Source: Marivita sp. GX14005
Lineage (GTDB): Bacteria > Pseudomonadota > Alphaproteobacteria > Rhodobacterales > Rhodobacteraceae
DNA length: 64,000 bases
Direction of reading: 5' to 3'
Assembly: GCF_023370775.1 (NCBI RefSeq)
Contig: NZ_JAMCCQ010000002.1
Span: forward strand, 186,001 to 250,000
Part shown: positions 53,272 to 61,904 of the stretch, one piece after another
Layout: the number at the start of each line of letters is the position of its first letter
Numbering within the stretch: position 1 is the stretch's first letter
The notes under the pieces: generated by a model
The model's database searches: none
What the model was told of the DNA's origin: nothing
The model's input: only the letters and a program-made list of their open reading frames with translations
Made by a program: the position numbers and the translations under genes

Positions 53272-53300
53272 TGCATAATTTCAAAACTGCGCATATCTCA
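53272..53300 (+). promoter_or_regulatory. candidate promoter of ccr
   Basis: TTGCAT (53272-53277), 17-bp spacer, TATCTC (53295-53300), in an AT-rich gap 58 bp before the ccr ATG. Moderate match. Confidence 0.4.
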
Positions 53301-53358
53301 TGGTCATCTGCCATGATTCTGCATCGCGGCACCTGACGTCCAACTTATGGAGGCTTCA

Positions 53359-54645
53359 ATGGCTCTGGATCAGCAAACCGGCATCGCGGCATATGACGCA
53401 CCGGAGAAAGACCTGTACGAGATCGGGGAGATGCCGCCGCTCGGTTATGTCCCGCAAAAGATGTATGCCTGGGCGATCCGCCGGGAACGGCACGGCGAGC
53501 CCGAAAAGGCTTTCGAGGTCGAAGTGGTCGATACCTGGGAGATCGACAGCCACGAAGTCCTTGTTCTGGTGATGGCCGCGGGCGTGAATTACAACGGCGT
53601 CTGGGCCGGGCTCGGCCAGCCGATCAGCCCGTTTGACGGGCACAAGCAACCTTATCACATCGCCGGTTCCGATGCGTCCGGGATCGTCTGGAAGGTCGGT
53701 GACAAGGTAAAGCGCTGGAAAGTGGGCGATGAGGTCGTCATCCATTGCAACCAGGATGACGGCGATGACGAGGAATGCAACGGCGGCGATCCGATGTTCA
53801 GCCCCACGCAGCGCATCTGGGGATACGAGACGCATGACGGCTCCTTCGCACAGTTCACCCGCGTGCAGGCGCAGCAACTCATGCCGCGCCCCAAGCATCT
53901 GACCTGGGAAGAAAGCGCGTGCTATACGCTCACGCTCGCTACCGCCTACCGGATGCTGTTCGGGCATCACCCGCACGAGCTCAAGCCCGGCCAGAACGTG
54001 CTGGTCTGGGGGGCGTCGGGCGGTCTGGGCTCCTATGCGATCCAGCTTGCGAACACCGCGGGCGCGAATGCCATCGGCGTGATCTCGGACGAGGACAAGC
54101 GAGATTTCGTCATGTCGATGGGGGCAAAGGGTGTCATCAATCGCAAGGATTTCAACTGTTGGGGGCAGTTGCCCACGGTCAATACCCCCGAATACAAGGA
54201 GTGGTTCGCCGAAGCGCGCAAGTTCGGCAAGGCGATCTGGGACATCACCGGCAAGGGCAAGAATGTCGACATGGTGTTCGAACATCCCGGCGAGGCGACA
54301 TTTCCTGTCTCGACACTGGTCGTCAAGAAGGGCGGCATGGTGGTGATCTGCGCCGGCACGAGCGGTTTCAACTGCACTTTTGATGTGCGCTATATGTGGA
54401 TGCACCAGAAGCGCCTGCAAGGCTCGCATTTCGCCCATCTCAAGCAGGCGGCTTCGGCGAACCAGCTTATGGTCGAACGCCGGCTCGATCCGTGCATGTC
54501 CGAGGTGTTCCCGTGGGACGAGATCCCGCAGGCACACACCAAGATGATGCGCAACGAACATAAGCCGGGAAATATGGCGGTGCTCGTGCAATCCCCCAAG
54601 ACCGGACTGCGCACATTCGAGGATGCATTGGCTGCCAGATCGTAA
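53359..54645 (+). CDS. ccr: crotonyl-CoA carboxylase/reductase
   Basis: The key enzyme of the ethylmalonyl-CoA pathway: reductively carboxylates crotonyl-CoA to (2S)-ethylmalonyl-CoA with NADPH and CO2. The 428-residue MDR-type protein has the NADPH loop VWGASGGLGSYAIQL, the CO2-pocket region around FNCTFDVRYMWMHQKRLQGSHFAHL and a long N-terminal part AWAIRRERHGEPEKAFEVEVVDTWEI. The length is normal. ATG 53359 follows GGAGG. Its terminator is at 54676-54705. Confidence 0.95.
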   Translation: MALDQQTGIAAYDAPEKDLYEIGEMPPLGYVPQKMYAWAIRRERHGEPEKAFEVEVVDTWEIDSHEVLVLVMAAGVNYNGVWAGLGQPISPFDGHKQPYHIAGSDASGIVWKVGDKVKRWKVGDEVVIHCNQDDGDDEECNGGDPMFSPTQRIWGYETHDGSFAQFTRVQAQQLMPRPKHLTWEESACYTLTLATAYRMLFGHHPHELKPGQNVLVWGASGGLGSYAIQLANTAGANAIGVISDEDKRDFVMSMGAKGVINRKDFNCWGQLPTVNTPEYKEWFAEARKFGKAIWDITGKGKNVDMVFEHPGEATFPVSTLVVKKGGMVVICAGTSGFNCTFDVRYMWMHQKRLQGSHFAHLKQAASANQLMVERRLDPCMSEVFPWDEIPQAHTKMMRNEHKPGNMAVLVQSPKTGLRTFEDALAARS

Positions 54646-54675
54646 CGAAACGGTTACAAGTTGCCGCTATGCATG

Positions 54676-54705
54676 AACCCGCGGGCCTCAAGCTCGCGGG
54701 TTTTT
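54676..54705 (+). terminator. intrinsic terminator of ccr
   Basis: Stem AACCCGCG/CGCGGGTT, 11-nt loop, followed by TTTTT (54701-54705), 30 bp after the ccr stop. A classical Rho-independent terminator. Confidence 0.88.
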
Positions 54706-54809
54706 CGTTGAGGGAAGCGGTTTCAGTGTGATGCAAACGACAACATCCCCATTTTTGGGGAGTGGAAATCAGGGAATTTAACGATTTTTGACCACATGCT
54801 AAGGTTGTG

Positions 54810-54824
54810 TTAACGATCTATTAA
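54810..54824. promoter_or_regulatory. CtrA-type box TTAA-N7-TTAA upstream of the luxRI genes
   Basis: TTAA (54810-54813), CGATCTA, TTAA (54821-54824): a perfect match to the CtrA consensus, flanked by G and C so that GTTAA/TTAAC is a dyad. It lies 21 bp before the small ORF and about 165 bp before luxR. A second partial site, TTAACGATTTTTGA, is at 54778-54791. Confidence 0.6.
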
Positions 54825-54845
54825 CTATCTGGAGGTGACGGTGCG

Positions 54846-55061
54846 ATGGGACATGATTGGATCATAGACGTGTTGACGGATCTCAGGACGTTTGCCGCGG
54901 CAAACGATCTCGAAGCGCTGGCAGAGAAACTGGGAGACACCCAGTCCTTCGCGCAGGCGGAGCTTTCGTCGCACGGTAAGGGGACGAACCGTGGGATATT
55001 TGGAGAAACTGCCGCAATTGGACGGGGTGATTGCCCGGCTGGAGTGCGCCGAGCATCTTGA
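54846..55061 (+). CDS. small helical protein overlapping the luxR start
   Basis: A 71-residue frame beginning MGHDWIIDVLTDLRTFAAAN, then DLEALAEKLGDTQSFAQAEL. GGAGGT lies nine bases before ATG 54846. The first 45 residues look like a real amphipathic helical protein; the remaining 26, which share 71 bp with luxR in another frame, are of less natural composition. I recall similar short ORFs before luxR genes in related bacteria, but cannot verify this. Confidence 0.5.
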   Translation: MGHDWIIDVLTDLRTFAAANDLEALAEKLGDTQSFAQAELSSHGKGTNRGIFGETAAIGRGDCPAGVRRAS

Positions 55062-55719
55062 AGATCTGCAATCGGCGATAGAGTGGTTGCGCGATCATTA
55101 TCGCGTCGACCACATGGTCTATCACTGGGTGTCGGCCAATGGGGAACAATATGGCTGTGGCACCTACGATCCTGCCTGGGTGCAGCGTTATATCGATCAG
55201 GGCTATCTGCGCATCGATCCGGTCGTGCTCGGATGTTATCAGAATTTTCATCCCGTGGATTGGAAGCGGCTCGACTGGTCGAGCAAGTCTGCCCGCAGTT
55301 TCCGCAGGGACGCTATGGCGCACGGGATCGGCAACCAGGGTTTTTCCATTCCCATCCGCGGCCCGAACGGGCAGTTCGCGCTGTTCACCGTGAGCCATGA
55401 TTGCGACGATGAGGAATGGGCCGGTTTCGCCGAACTGAACCGCCGCGATCTCATCCTTCTGGCGCATTATTTCAACCAGACCGCGCTCAAACTCGCGCCG
55501 GGCCGGGCGCCGGAGCCGACGCAGCCCCTGTCGCCGCGCGAGGTGGAAACGATGACGCTTCTGGCTGTCGGATACAGCCGCGCGCAGGTGGCCGATACGC
55601 TGTCCATATCGGAACACACGCTGCGCGTTTATATCGAAAGCGCCCGGTTCAAACTGGGGGCGCTCAACACCACCCATGCGGTCGCCCGTGCCATGGCGCG
55701 GGGCCAGATCGTTGTGTAA
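54991..55719 (+). CDS. luxR: LuxR-family autoinducer-binding transcription regulator
   Basis: A 242-residue quorum-sensing regulator. The N-terminal autoinducer domain has the conserved W, Y and D in DHMVYHWVSANGEQYG and YIDQGYLRIDPVV; the C-terminal helix-turn-helix is LSPREVETMTLLAVGYSRAQVADTLSISEHTLRVYIESARFKL. GTG 54991 is preceded by AAGGGGA at 7-bp spacing; the frame to 54892 adds Arg-rich sequence. The cognate luxI follows 112 bp later. Confidence 0.92.
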   Translation: MGYLEKLPQLDGVIARLECAEHLEDLQSAIEWLRDHYRVDHMVYHWVSANGEQYGCGTYDPAWVQRYIDQGYLRIDPVVLGCYQNFHPVDWKRLDWSSKSARSFRRDAMAHGIGNQGFSIPIRGPNGQFALFTVSHDCDDEEWAGFAELNRRDLILLAHYFNQTALKLAPGRAPEPTQPLSPREVETMTLLAVGYSRAQVADTLSISEHTLRVYIESARFKLGALNTTHAVARAMARGQIVV

Positions 55720-55734
55720 TAGCGGTTTTCCGAT

Positions 55735-55750
55735 CGGCGATAATTCGCCG
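55735..55750. promoter_or_regulatory. dyad CGGCGA-TAAT-TCGCCG between luxR and luxI
   Basis: A perfect 6-bp inverted repeat with a 4-bp centre, about 90 bp before the luxI start. Its size is near that of lux boxes, although its sequence differs from the Vibrio consensus. Either a LuxR site or a weak terminator of luxR, without T run. Confidence 0.4.
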
Positions 55751-55831
55751 CGCAACGGGCAGCGCGCGGTGCGGAAAGAAACAATTCACCTTTGATCCTC
55801 AGCCTCTCCTCAACTCACGGAGGATTTGCTG

Positions 55832-56470
55832 ATGATTCGCTACCTGTATGCCAACGATCTCGCGCGCTATCCCAGACTGGCACGCACCATGTTCGAGGAT
55901 CGCGCCGATCAATTCGCCACCCGCCTCGGCTGGGAGGTCAGCGTCGATGCGCGGGGGCAGGAGCGTGACGAGTATGACACGCTGAACCCGCTCTACGTGA
56001 TTTGGGAAAAGGCGAATGGCGCGCATGGCGGTTCGATGCGGTTTCTGCCCACGACCGGGCGCACGATGGTGAACGAACACTTCCTGAACCTGACCCAAGG
56101 CGTCCCGTTCCAAAGCCCGTTCATCTGGGAATGCACGCGGTTTTGCCTCTCGCGCGACACCGAACAGGGTACCGCCGCCGCGCTGATGCTGGCGGGCGGA
56201 GAGATCATGCAGAATTTCCACATCCGGCATTTCGTCGGCGTGTTCGATGCGCGCATGGTCCGCATCTACAATCGCATCGGCGCTGCGCCGGAGGTTCTTG
56301 GCACGTCCGGGCAGGGGCGCCAGGCGATCAGCGTCGGGCTATGGGAATTCTCCGACGCGGCGCAAAAACAGGTCTCGCGCGTGGCTGGCGTTCCGCTCGA
56401 TGCCTCGCGCGCGTGGTTCGATGCCGCGTTCGGCGGCGTTGAGGATCAGCCGGCGATTTCCGCCGCCTGA
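55832..56470 (+). CDS. luxI: acyl-homoserine-lactone synthase (LuxI family)
   Basis: A 212-residue AHL synthase. The key residues of the family are at standard places: R24, F28, W34, D46, D49, R70 (in GGSMRFLPTTGRTM), E100 and R103 (WECTRF). It makes an N-acyl-homoserine lactone from acyl-ACP and SAM; chain length cannot be told. ATG 55832 has GGAGG eight bases upstream, better than TTG 55826. It forms a pair with luxR just before it. Confidence 0.94.
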   Translation: MIRYLYANDLARYPRLARTMFEDRADQFATRLGWEVSVDARGQERDEYDTLNPLYVIWEKANGAHGGSMRFLPTTGRTMVNEHFLNLTQGVPFQSPFIWECTRFCLSRDTEQGTAAALMLAGGEIMQNFHIRHFVGVFDARMVRIYNRIGAAPEVLGTSGQGRQAISVGLWEFSDAAQKQVSRVAGVPLDASRAWFDAAFGGVEDQPAISAA

Positions 56471-56477
56471 CGCTGGT

Positions 56478-56508
56478 GCCCGGACCCGGGGGGATATAGG
56501 GTCCGGGC
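56478..56508 (+). terminator. hairpin directly before the helicase ATG
   Basis: Perfect 10-bp stem GCCCGGACCC/GGGTCCGGGC with an 11-nt loop. The 3' arm ends on the base before ATG 56509. It may terminate luxI transcription, but no T run follows, and it leaves no room for a ribosome site for the helicase gene. Confidence 0.45.
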
Positions 56509-58041
56509 ATGACGCTTCCCGCCCTGACCTATTCCGACGACCAAGCCGCCGCGCATGACAAGGTGGCCGAACTTCTGCGCGGCGCAGGGGTCGATCTGGA
56601 GGGCGGGATTCTGCGCCCTCCAAAGGATGGAAAAACGCCGATCATGGCGATCACCGGCAAGGCCGGATCGGGCAAGACGCTGCTACTGGCGGAGCTGTGC
56701 AAGGCCTTGCAAGACGCCGGGGTCGAGGTCGTTTCCGGCGATTACGAAAGCCGGCGCAGCAAGGACAGGCGCACGCTTGCCGTGCTTGCCCCGACGAACA
56801 AGGCCGCCAGCGTGCTGCGCATGCGCGGCGTTCCGGCAACGACCATTCACCGCATCCTTTATACGCCCGTCTACGATCCAGAATACGAGCGGATCGCCGA
56901 ATGGCTGATGGGCAACGACGAACGGCCCGAGATCGCGGATCTGACCGACGAGGCTCTGGCGCGCGCGCAACTGTCCTATGAGACACATAAATCCATTCCC
57001 GCCGCACTGGCCGCCGCCGGGCTCCGCGGATCGGATTTCATCACAGGTTGGAAACGCCGCGAGGATCCGCTCGATATCGGGTTCGTCGATGAAGCCTCCA
57101 TGCTGGATGAGCGCCAGATGGAGGATTTGCGCGAGATTTTTCCCACATTGCTCCTTTTCGGAGACCCGGCTCAGCTGGCGCCCGTCAATCAATCCGGCAA
57201 GATGGTATTCGATACGCTCGCCCCCGAACAGGTTCTGACCCTCAAGCGCATCCACCGGCAGGATGCGGACAATCCGATCCTCGATCTGGCTCATGCGCTC
57301 GCCGATCCGCAGATGGATTTCTGGGCGTTCGAGCGGATGGTCGAAGATCTGGCGCAGCGCGATGACAGGATCGTCTGGGGCCAGCGCGTCGAATCCGATC
57401 TCGTGGCGCGCTCGCCCGTGCTGGTCTGGCGCAACGCGACGCGCATCCGACTGATCCAGGCGTTTCGCGCCGTCTATGACGCACCGCAGGATTCCCTGCT
57501 CGAAGGTGAGCCGCTTATTTGCGACGGGCTGGAACTGCCGCTCAAACACCGCAAGAAACGCCTCGATCTAGAAGCGCGCGGTCTGATCAAGGGGGCGCAG
57601 GTCGTCTATCTCGGCCCTGGGCGCAAACCCGGCTTTTCGCGGCTGCACGTCATGGGCGCGCTCGATCCGCAGGTCTCTGCCGCGTCCATCGTCAAGATCG
57701 AAAAGCCCGGCGAGGAAGAGCCGTTCATCCCCTTCGCCGCACGCATGGGCGCGACCTTCCTGCACGGCGCGGCGGTGACGATCCACAAGGCGCAGGGCTC
57801 ACAATGGGACGCGGTGCAGGTCTTCGCGCCCGACCTCGAAGTCGCGGCCAGGATGGGCCGGATGGAAGCGGGCCAGCCGCTCTGGAAACGGCTGGCCTAT
57901 GTCGCGATCACGCGTGCTGCCACGCGTCTGCATTGGGTGGTGCGCGCAAGGCTTTCGAAACCCTCGGCGCCGCTCCGCATCGATGATCTCAAGGCGGCTC
58001 CGGCGGCGCCGCTCGAGCTTGAAGCGCAAGCCGACGCGTGA
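56509..58041 (+). CDS. RecD-like ATP-dependent DNA helicase
   Basis: A 510-residue superfamily 1 helicase. Walker A TGKAGSGKT (49-57), Walker B FVDEASML, motif III LLLFGDPAQLAPV, motif IV/V GAAVTIHKAQGSQWDAVQVF, motif VI AYVAITRAATRLH. It resembles stand-alone RecD2-like enzymes lacking the RecBCD partners, and UvrD_C_2 at the end. The 33 bp before it are a hairpin, with no ribosome site visible. It ends one base before the converging oxidoreductase gene. Confidence 0.88.
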   Translation: MTLPALTYSDDQAAAHDKVAELLRGAGVDLEGGILRPPKDGKTPIMAITGKAGSGKTLLLAELCKALQDAGVEVVSGDYESRRSKDRRTLAVLAPTNKAASVLRMRGVPATTIHRILYTPVYDPEYERIAEWLMGNDERPEIADLTDEALARAQLSYETHKSIPAALAAAGLRGSDFITGWKRREDPLDIGFVDEASMLDERQMEDLREIFPTLLLFGDPAQLAPVNQSGKMVFDTLAPEQVLTLKRIHRQDADNPILDLAHALADPQMDFWAFERMVEDLAQRDDRIVWGQRVESDLVARSPVLVWRNATRIRLIQAFRAVYDAPQDSLLEGEPLICDGLELPLKHRKKRLDLEARGLIKGAQVVYLGPGRKPGFSRLHVMGALDPQVSAASIVKIEKPGEEEPFIPFAARMGATFLHGAAVTIHKAQGSQWDAVQVFAPDLEVAARMGRMEAGQPLWKRLAYVAITRAATRLHWVVRARLSKPSAPLRIDDLKAAPAAPLELEAQADA

Positions 58042-59061
58042 TCAGAGCTTTACGATCTGCTTACCGGTATTGCCGCCCTTGAGCATCGCGATGAACGCCT
58101 CGGGTGCGTTCTTCAGCCCCTCGGCCACGTCTTCGAGATAGGCAATCTCGCCATTGGCGACCTTCGGGCCGACCTCTTCGTGGAATTCGTCCATCCGGTC
58201 GAAATGATCGAAGCTGATAAACCCGGTAACCTGAAGGCGGTTCACCAGAATCGCGCGCCAGACCGAAGGCAGCTGGTTCGTGTCCTTGATATTCTTGCCG
58301 TCATACCAGGCGACCATGCCGCAAAGCGGGATGCGCCCGTGCTGGTTCATCAGCGGAAGCACCGCCTCCAGAAGCGGCCCGGCGACGTTCTCCCAATAGA
58401 TATCCACCCCGTCCGGCGCGGCCTCGGAAACAGCGTCTCGCAGGCTTTCGGCGCTGTCATGGGCATGGTGATCGATGGCGGCATCGAAGCCGAATTTCTC
58501 GGTCGCGATCCGGCATTTCTCCTCGCCGCCCGCGATGGCGACGGTGCGCAGCCCTTCCGCCTTGGCCAGCTGGCCCACCATGGAGCCGACCGGCCCGGTC
58601 GCCGCACCGACGACAAGCGTTTCGCCTTTCTTGGGCTTGCCGTAAAGCTTCAGCCCGGCCCATCCAGTGAGCCCCGGCATCCCGAGCACACCGAGCGCGG
58701 TCGAGGGCGGCAACCTGTCGTCAAGCTTGCGCGCCTCCCCGCCGGACAGGATCGCATGGCTTGCCCAGCCGGTCATGCCGGTCACGGTGTCGCCTTTCGA
58801 GAACCCGTCTGCCTTGCTTTCCAGCACCCGGCCGACACCCTGGCCGGTCATCGTCTCACCAAGCTCGACCGAGGCGGCGTAGCTTTCTGAATCGTCCATT
58901 CGCCCGCGCATATAGGGATCGAGCGATAGATGCGTGACCTCGATCAGCACCTCGCCATCGCCGGGGCTGGGAATGTCGCAGGTTTCGAATTTGAAATCGT
59001 CCGGAACCGGCGCGCCCTCGGGGCGGCGGGCCAGCGTGATGCGGGACATTTGATCGGACAT
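58042..59061 (-). CDS. NADP-dependent MDR oxidoreductase (CurA/leukotriene B4 dehydrogenase-like)
   Basis: A 339-residue zinc-free medium-chain reductase: THLSLDPYMRGRM near the start, GMPGLTGWAGL, and the NADPH loop VVGAATGPVGSMVGQLAKAEG. These match the YncB/CurA and alkenal reductase group that reduces alpha,beta-unsaturated carbonyls. ATG 59061 used; the frame to 59973 passes through rpe and is rejected. rpe lies 53 bp upstream on the same strand. Confidence 0.88.
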   Translation of the reverse strand: MSDQMSRITLARRPEGAPVPDDFKFETCDIPSPGDGEVLIEVTHLSLDPYMRGRMDDSESYAASVELGETMTGQGVGRVLESKADGFSKGDTVTGMTGWASHAILSGGEARKLDDRLPPSTALGVLGMPGLTGWAGLKLYGKPKKGETLVVGAATGPVGSMVGQLAKAEGLRTVAIAGGEEKCRIATEKFGFDAAIDHHAHDSAESLRDAVSEAAPDGVDIYWENVAGPLLEAVLPLMNQHGRIPLCGMVAWYDGKNIKDTNQLPSVWRAILVNRLQVTGFISFDHFDRMDEFHEEVGPKVANGEIAYLEDVAEGLKNAPEAFIAMLKGGNTGKQIVKL

Positions 59062-59114
59062 GAAAGCCTCCTGAGATTGTCTTCTCAGGACCAATGCCCC
59101 AGATTGCCGAAAGT

Positions 59115-59795
59115 TCAGGCGGCGGCGCTGCGAATGGCGCGCATATTGTCGCCGTAGGGGGCCGGGTTCTGAACCGATCCGCCCTTGAAGACCGCCGATC
59201 CGGCGACAAGCACATCCGCCCCCGCTGCCGTGACGATCGGTGCGGTCCGGGGATCGACGCCGCCGTCGATCTCGATATGCACCTCCCGGTCGCCGATCAT
59301 CTCGCGCAGTTCGGTCACCTTCTGCACGCAAGAGTGGATGAAGCTTTGCCCGCCGAAACCGGGATTTACCGTCATCACGCAGATCATATCCACCAGATCG
59401 AGCAATGGCGCTGCCGCCTCGGCCGGCGTGCCGGGGTTGAGTGCAAGACCGGCCTTTGCCCCCGACGCACGGATCGCCTGCAACGTGCGGTGGATATGCG
59501 GGCCGGCTTCGACATGGGCGGTGATGATGTCTGCCCCGGCCTTGGCGAAGGCCTCGATATAGGGATCGACGGGAGAGATCATCAGGTGAACGTCCATCAC
59601 AGTCTTGATATGCGGGCGGATGGCGGCGCACATCGCCGGGCCGAAGGTGAGGTTCGGCACGAAATGCCCGTCCATCACATCGACATGGATCCAATCCGCG
59701 CCCTGTGCTTCGACCGCCTCGATCTCCGCACCGAAATTGGCGAAATCGGCAGCGAGGATGGAGGGGGCGATCTTCACCGAGCGGTCGAATGTCAT
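59115..59795 (-). CDS. rpe: ribulose-phosphate 3-epimerase
   Basis: Interconverts ribulose 5-phosphate and xylulose 5-phosphate. A 226-residue TIM barrel with metal-binding and catalytic parts IAPSILAADFANFG, HVDVMDGHFVPN, VMTVNPGFGGQSF and EIDGGVDPRTAP. Same strand as ghrA (30-bp gap) and the oxidoreductase. Links to the pentose phosphate route. Confidence 0.96.
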   Translation of the reverse strand: MTFDRSVKIAPSILAADFANFGAEIEAVEAQGADWIHVDVMDGHFVPNLTFGPAMCAAIRPHIKTVMDVHLMISPVDPYIEAFAKAGADIITAHVEAGPHIHRTLQAIRASGAKAGLALNPGTPAEAAAPLLDLVDMICVMTVNPGFGGQSFIHSCVQKVTELREMIGDREVHIEIDGGVDPRTAPIVTAAGADVLVAGSAVFKGGSVQNPAPYGDNMRAIRSAAA

Positions 59796-59825
59796 GGCGC
59801 GTGTTCCTATGGGGATGGTCTGGAG

Positions 59826-60761
59826 TTAATACCCGGCGTCGCGATCCACAAGGTGCAGCATCGGCTCGCCGGTTTCGTTGCGCCGGATGTTCCTTGCGAT
59901 GGCGCGGGCGGCGCTGGGCGGACGGGTTTCGGATGCGATATGCGGGGTGACGGTCACTTGCGGATGATCCCAATAGGGGTGATCGCGTGGCAGCGGTTCG
60001 GTGCGAAACACGTCCAGAGTCGCATGGGCGATCTGCCCGCTATCGAGCGCTGCCAAAAGCGCGTCATCGTCGATCAGCGGCCCGCGCCCCGGATTCAGGA
60101 TGAACGCCCCGTACGGCAGCATCGCCAGCGTTTCGGCGTTCAGCGTGTTTTGCGTGACGGGTGTGTCGGGCAGGAGCAGGATCAGGATTTGCGCGTTGCT
60201 CAAAGTCTCATGCAGCCCGTCCCGTCCATTCAGGCAAGTGATTCCATCAACCGTTTTCTCACTCCGCGACCAGCCTGTGACCGGAAAGCCGAGCCGCGTC
60301 AGAGCCAGCCCGCAAGCCGTGCCCAACTCTCCCAGTCCGAGGATGCCGACAGGGCGATCGGCCGAAACCGGCGGCGCAACGTGGCGCCATTCGTGATCCG
60401 GATTCACGATATGGGCATCCATGCCCAGATGATGGCGCAACGTGTGGCCCGTCACCCATTCGACCATGCCCTGCGTCAGCCCTTCGTCATCGACCATGCG
60501 CGCGAAGGGAACGGTCAGCGTCGGGTTGTCGACCGCGTCCTCGACCCCGGCCCACAGGTTGAGCACCGCCTTGAGCCGCGTATAGGGCCGGAAATCCTGC
60601 ACTTCGGAATTGGGCGCGTAGATGATGTAATCCACGCTTTCGGGCGCCAGATCGGTGCCGAGCGTGACATCCAGCCCTTCCTCCGCAAACGCGGCGCGCA
60701 AGGGCGCTTCGTATCTCGCCCAGCCTTCGCCGCTGGCCGCAAACAGGATCGTGAGGGGCAT
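59826..60761 (-). CDS. ghrA: glyoxylate/hydroxypyruvate reductase A
   Basis: A 311-residue D-2-hydroxyacid dehydrogenase. Rossmann loop VGILGLGELGTACGL, LPDTPVTQNTLNAE and FILNPGRGPLIDD match GhrA; the arginine, glutamate and histidine of the catalytic triad lie in ASE and YWDHPQVTVTPHIA. It reduces glyoxylate or hydroxypyruvate, a likely need of cells that make glyoxylate in the ethylmalonyl-CoA pathway. It starts 3 bp after rodA, at the end of the cell-shape operon. Confidence 0.9.
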   Translation of the reverse strand: MPLTILFAASGEGWARYEAPLRAAFAEEGLDVTLGTDLAPESVDYIIYAPNSEVQDFRPYTRLKAVLNLWAGVEDAVDNPTLTVPFARMVDDEGLTQGMVEWVTGHTLRHHLGMDAHIVNPDHEWRHVAPPVSADRPVGILGLGELGTACGLALTRLGFPVTGWSRSEKTVDGITCLNGRDGLHETLSNAQILILLLPDTPVTQNTLNAETLAMLPYGAFILNPGRGPLIDDDALLAALDSGQIAHATLDVFRTEPLPRDHPYWDHPQVTVTPHIASETRPPSAARAIARNIRRNETGEPMLHLVDRDAGY

Positions 60762-60764
60762 GGA

Positions 60765-61904
60765 TTACCTCGCGCGGTGGATATGGGCGCTTTGTACAAG
60801 CCCGAACGCGATCATCAAGACCAACATCGCCGACCCGCCATAGCTCACAAGCGGCAGCGGCACCCCGACCACCGGCGCGAGCCCCATCACCATCGACATG
60901 TTAACGGCGAAGAACAAAAAGAACGTCGCTCCGATACCGAGGATAAGCAGCGCGGAATACCGATCCCGGTTCTGCAACGCGGAGGTGATACAGAAGACCA
61001 GCACCAGCACATAAAGGGCAAGCAGGGAAAAGCCCCCGATGAAACCGAATTCCTCTGCCAGCGTGTTGAAGATGAAATCGGTGTGTTTTTCGGGCAGGAA
61101 GTTGAGTCGCGATTGCGTGCCTTGCATGAAGCCTCGGCCCGTCCAACCGCCCGAACCCATTGCGATTTTCGCCTGCGTGATGTGATAGCCTGCGCCCAGC
61201 GGATCGGTGCTCGGATCGAGGAACGTGTCGATCCGGCGGAACTGGTAATCCTTGAGAAGCTGCCAATCGGTGCCGCGGCTGAGGAAAACGGTATAGATCC
61301 CGGCGACGCCGCCGGCAATCAGGGTCACGAAATAGGCCCAGTGCACGCCCGCCAGAAACATCATCAGCCCGCCGCCGGCGACGAGCAATATCGCGGTGCC
61401 GAGATCGGGTTGCGTCAGCACCAGCCCGGTGGGCAGCAGGATGATGAACACCGGCAGGATCACCCAGAAGGGATGGGACGTCTTGCGCATCGGCAGCCAG
61501 TCGTAATAGGCCGCCAGCATCATCACCATCGCGATCTTCATCAGCTCCGAAGGTTGCAGGCGCATGAACCCGAGATCGATCCAGCGTTGTGCTCCCATTC
61601 CGACGGTGCCGAAGAATTCGACCGCGACCAGAAGCGCCAGCGCGATCAGATAGGCCATCACCGACATGTTGCGCCAGAACCAGATCGGCACCATCGCCAC
61701 CACGAACATCAGCGCGAGCCCCAGCGCGTAGCGCTTGAGTTGCGGCTCCGCCCAGGGCGCCATCGATCCGCCGGCAACGGAGTAGAGCATCAGGAACCCG
61801 ACGCCCGCCAAAGCGGTGAGCAGCACCACCAGCGGCCAGTTGATGAAGAGCATCTTGCGCCAGCCGGCCGGCACGGTCTTGACGGTGTATTCGAGATAAC
61901 TCAT
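60765..61904 (-). CDS. rodA: peptidoglycan glycosyltransferase RodA
   Basis: A 379-residue SEDS-family membrane protein with about ten helices. Family landmarks: GAQRWIDLGFMRLQPSELMKIAMV, LTQPDLGTAILL and FIFNTLAEEFGFIGG. It polymerises lateral-wall glycan with PBP2 (MrdA). Its ATG overlaps the mrdA stop by four bases. Confidence 0.96.
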   Translation of the reverse strand: MSYLEYTVKTVPAGWRKMLFINWPLVVLLTALAGVGFLMLYSVAGGSMAPWAEPQLKRYALGLALMFVVAMVPIWFWRNMSVMAYLIALALLVAVEFFGTVGMGAQRWIDLGFMRLQPSELMKIAMVMMLAAYYDWLPMRKTSHPFWVILPVFIILLPTGLVLTQPDLGTAILLVAGGGLMMFLAGVHWAYFVTLIAGGVAGIYTVFLSRGTDWQLLKDYQFRRIDTFLDPSTDPLGAGYHITQAKIAMGSGGWTGRGFMQGTQSRLNFLPEKHTDFIFNTLAEEFGFIGGFSLLALYVLVLVFCITSALQNRDRYSALLILGIGATFFLFFAVNMSMVMGLAPVVGVPLPLVSYGGSAMLVLMIAFGLVQSAHIHRAR

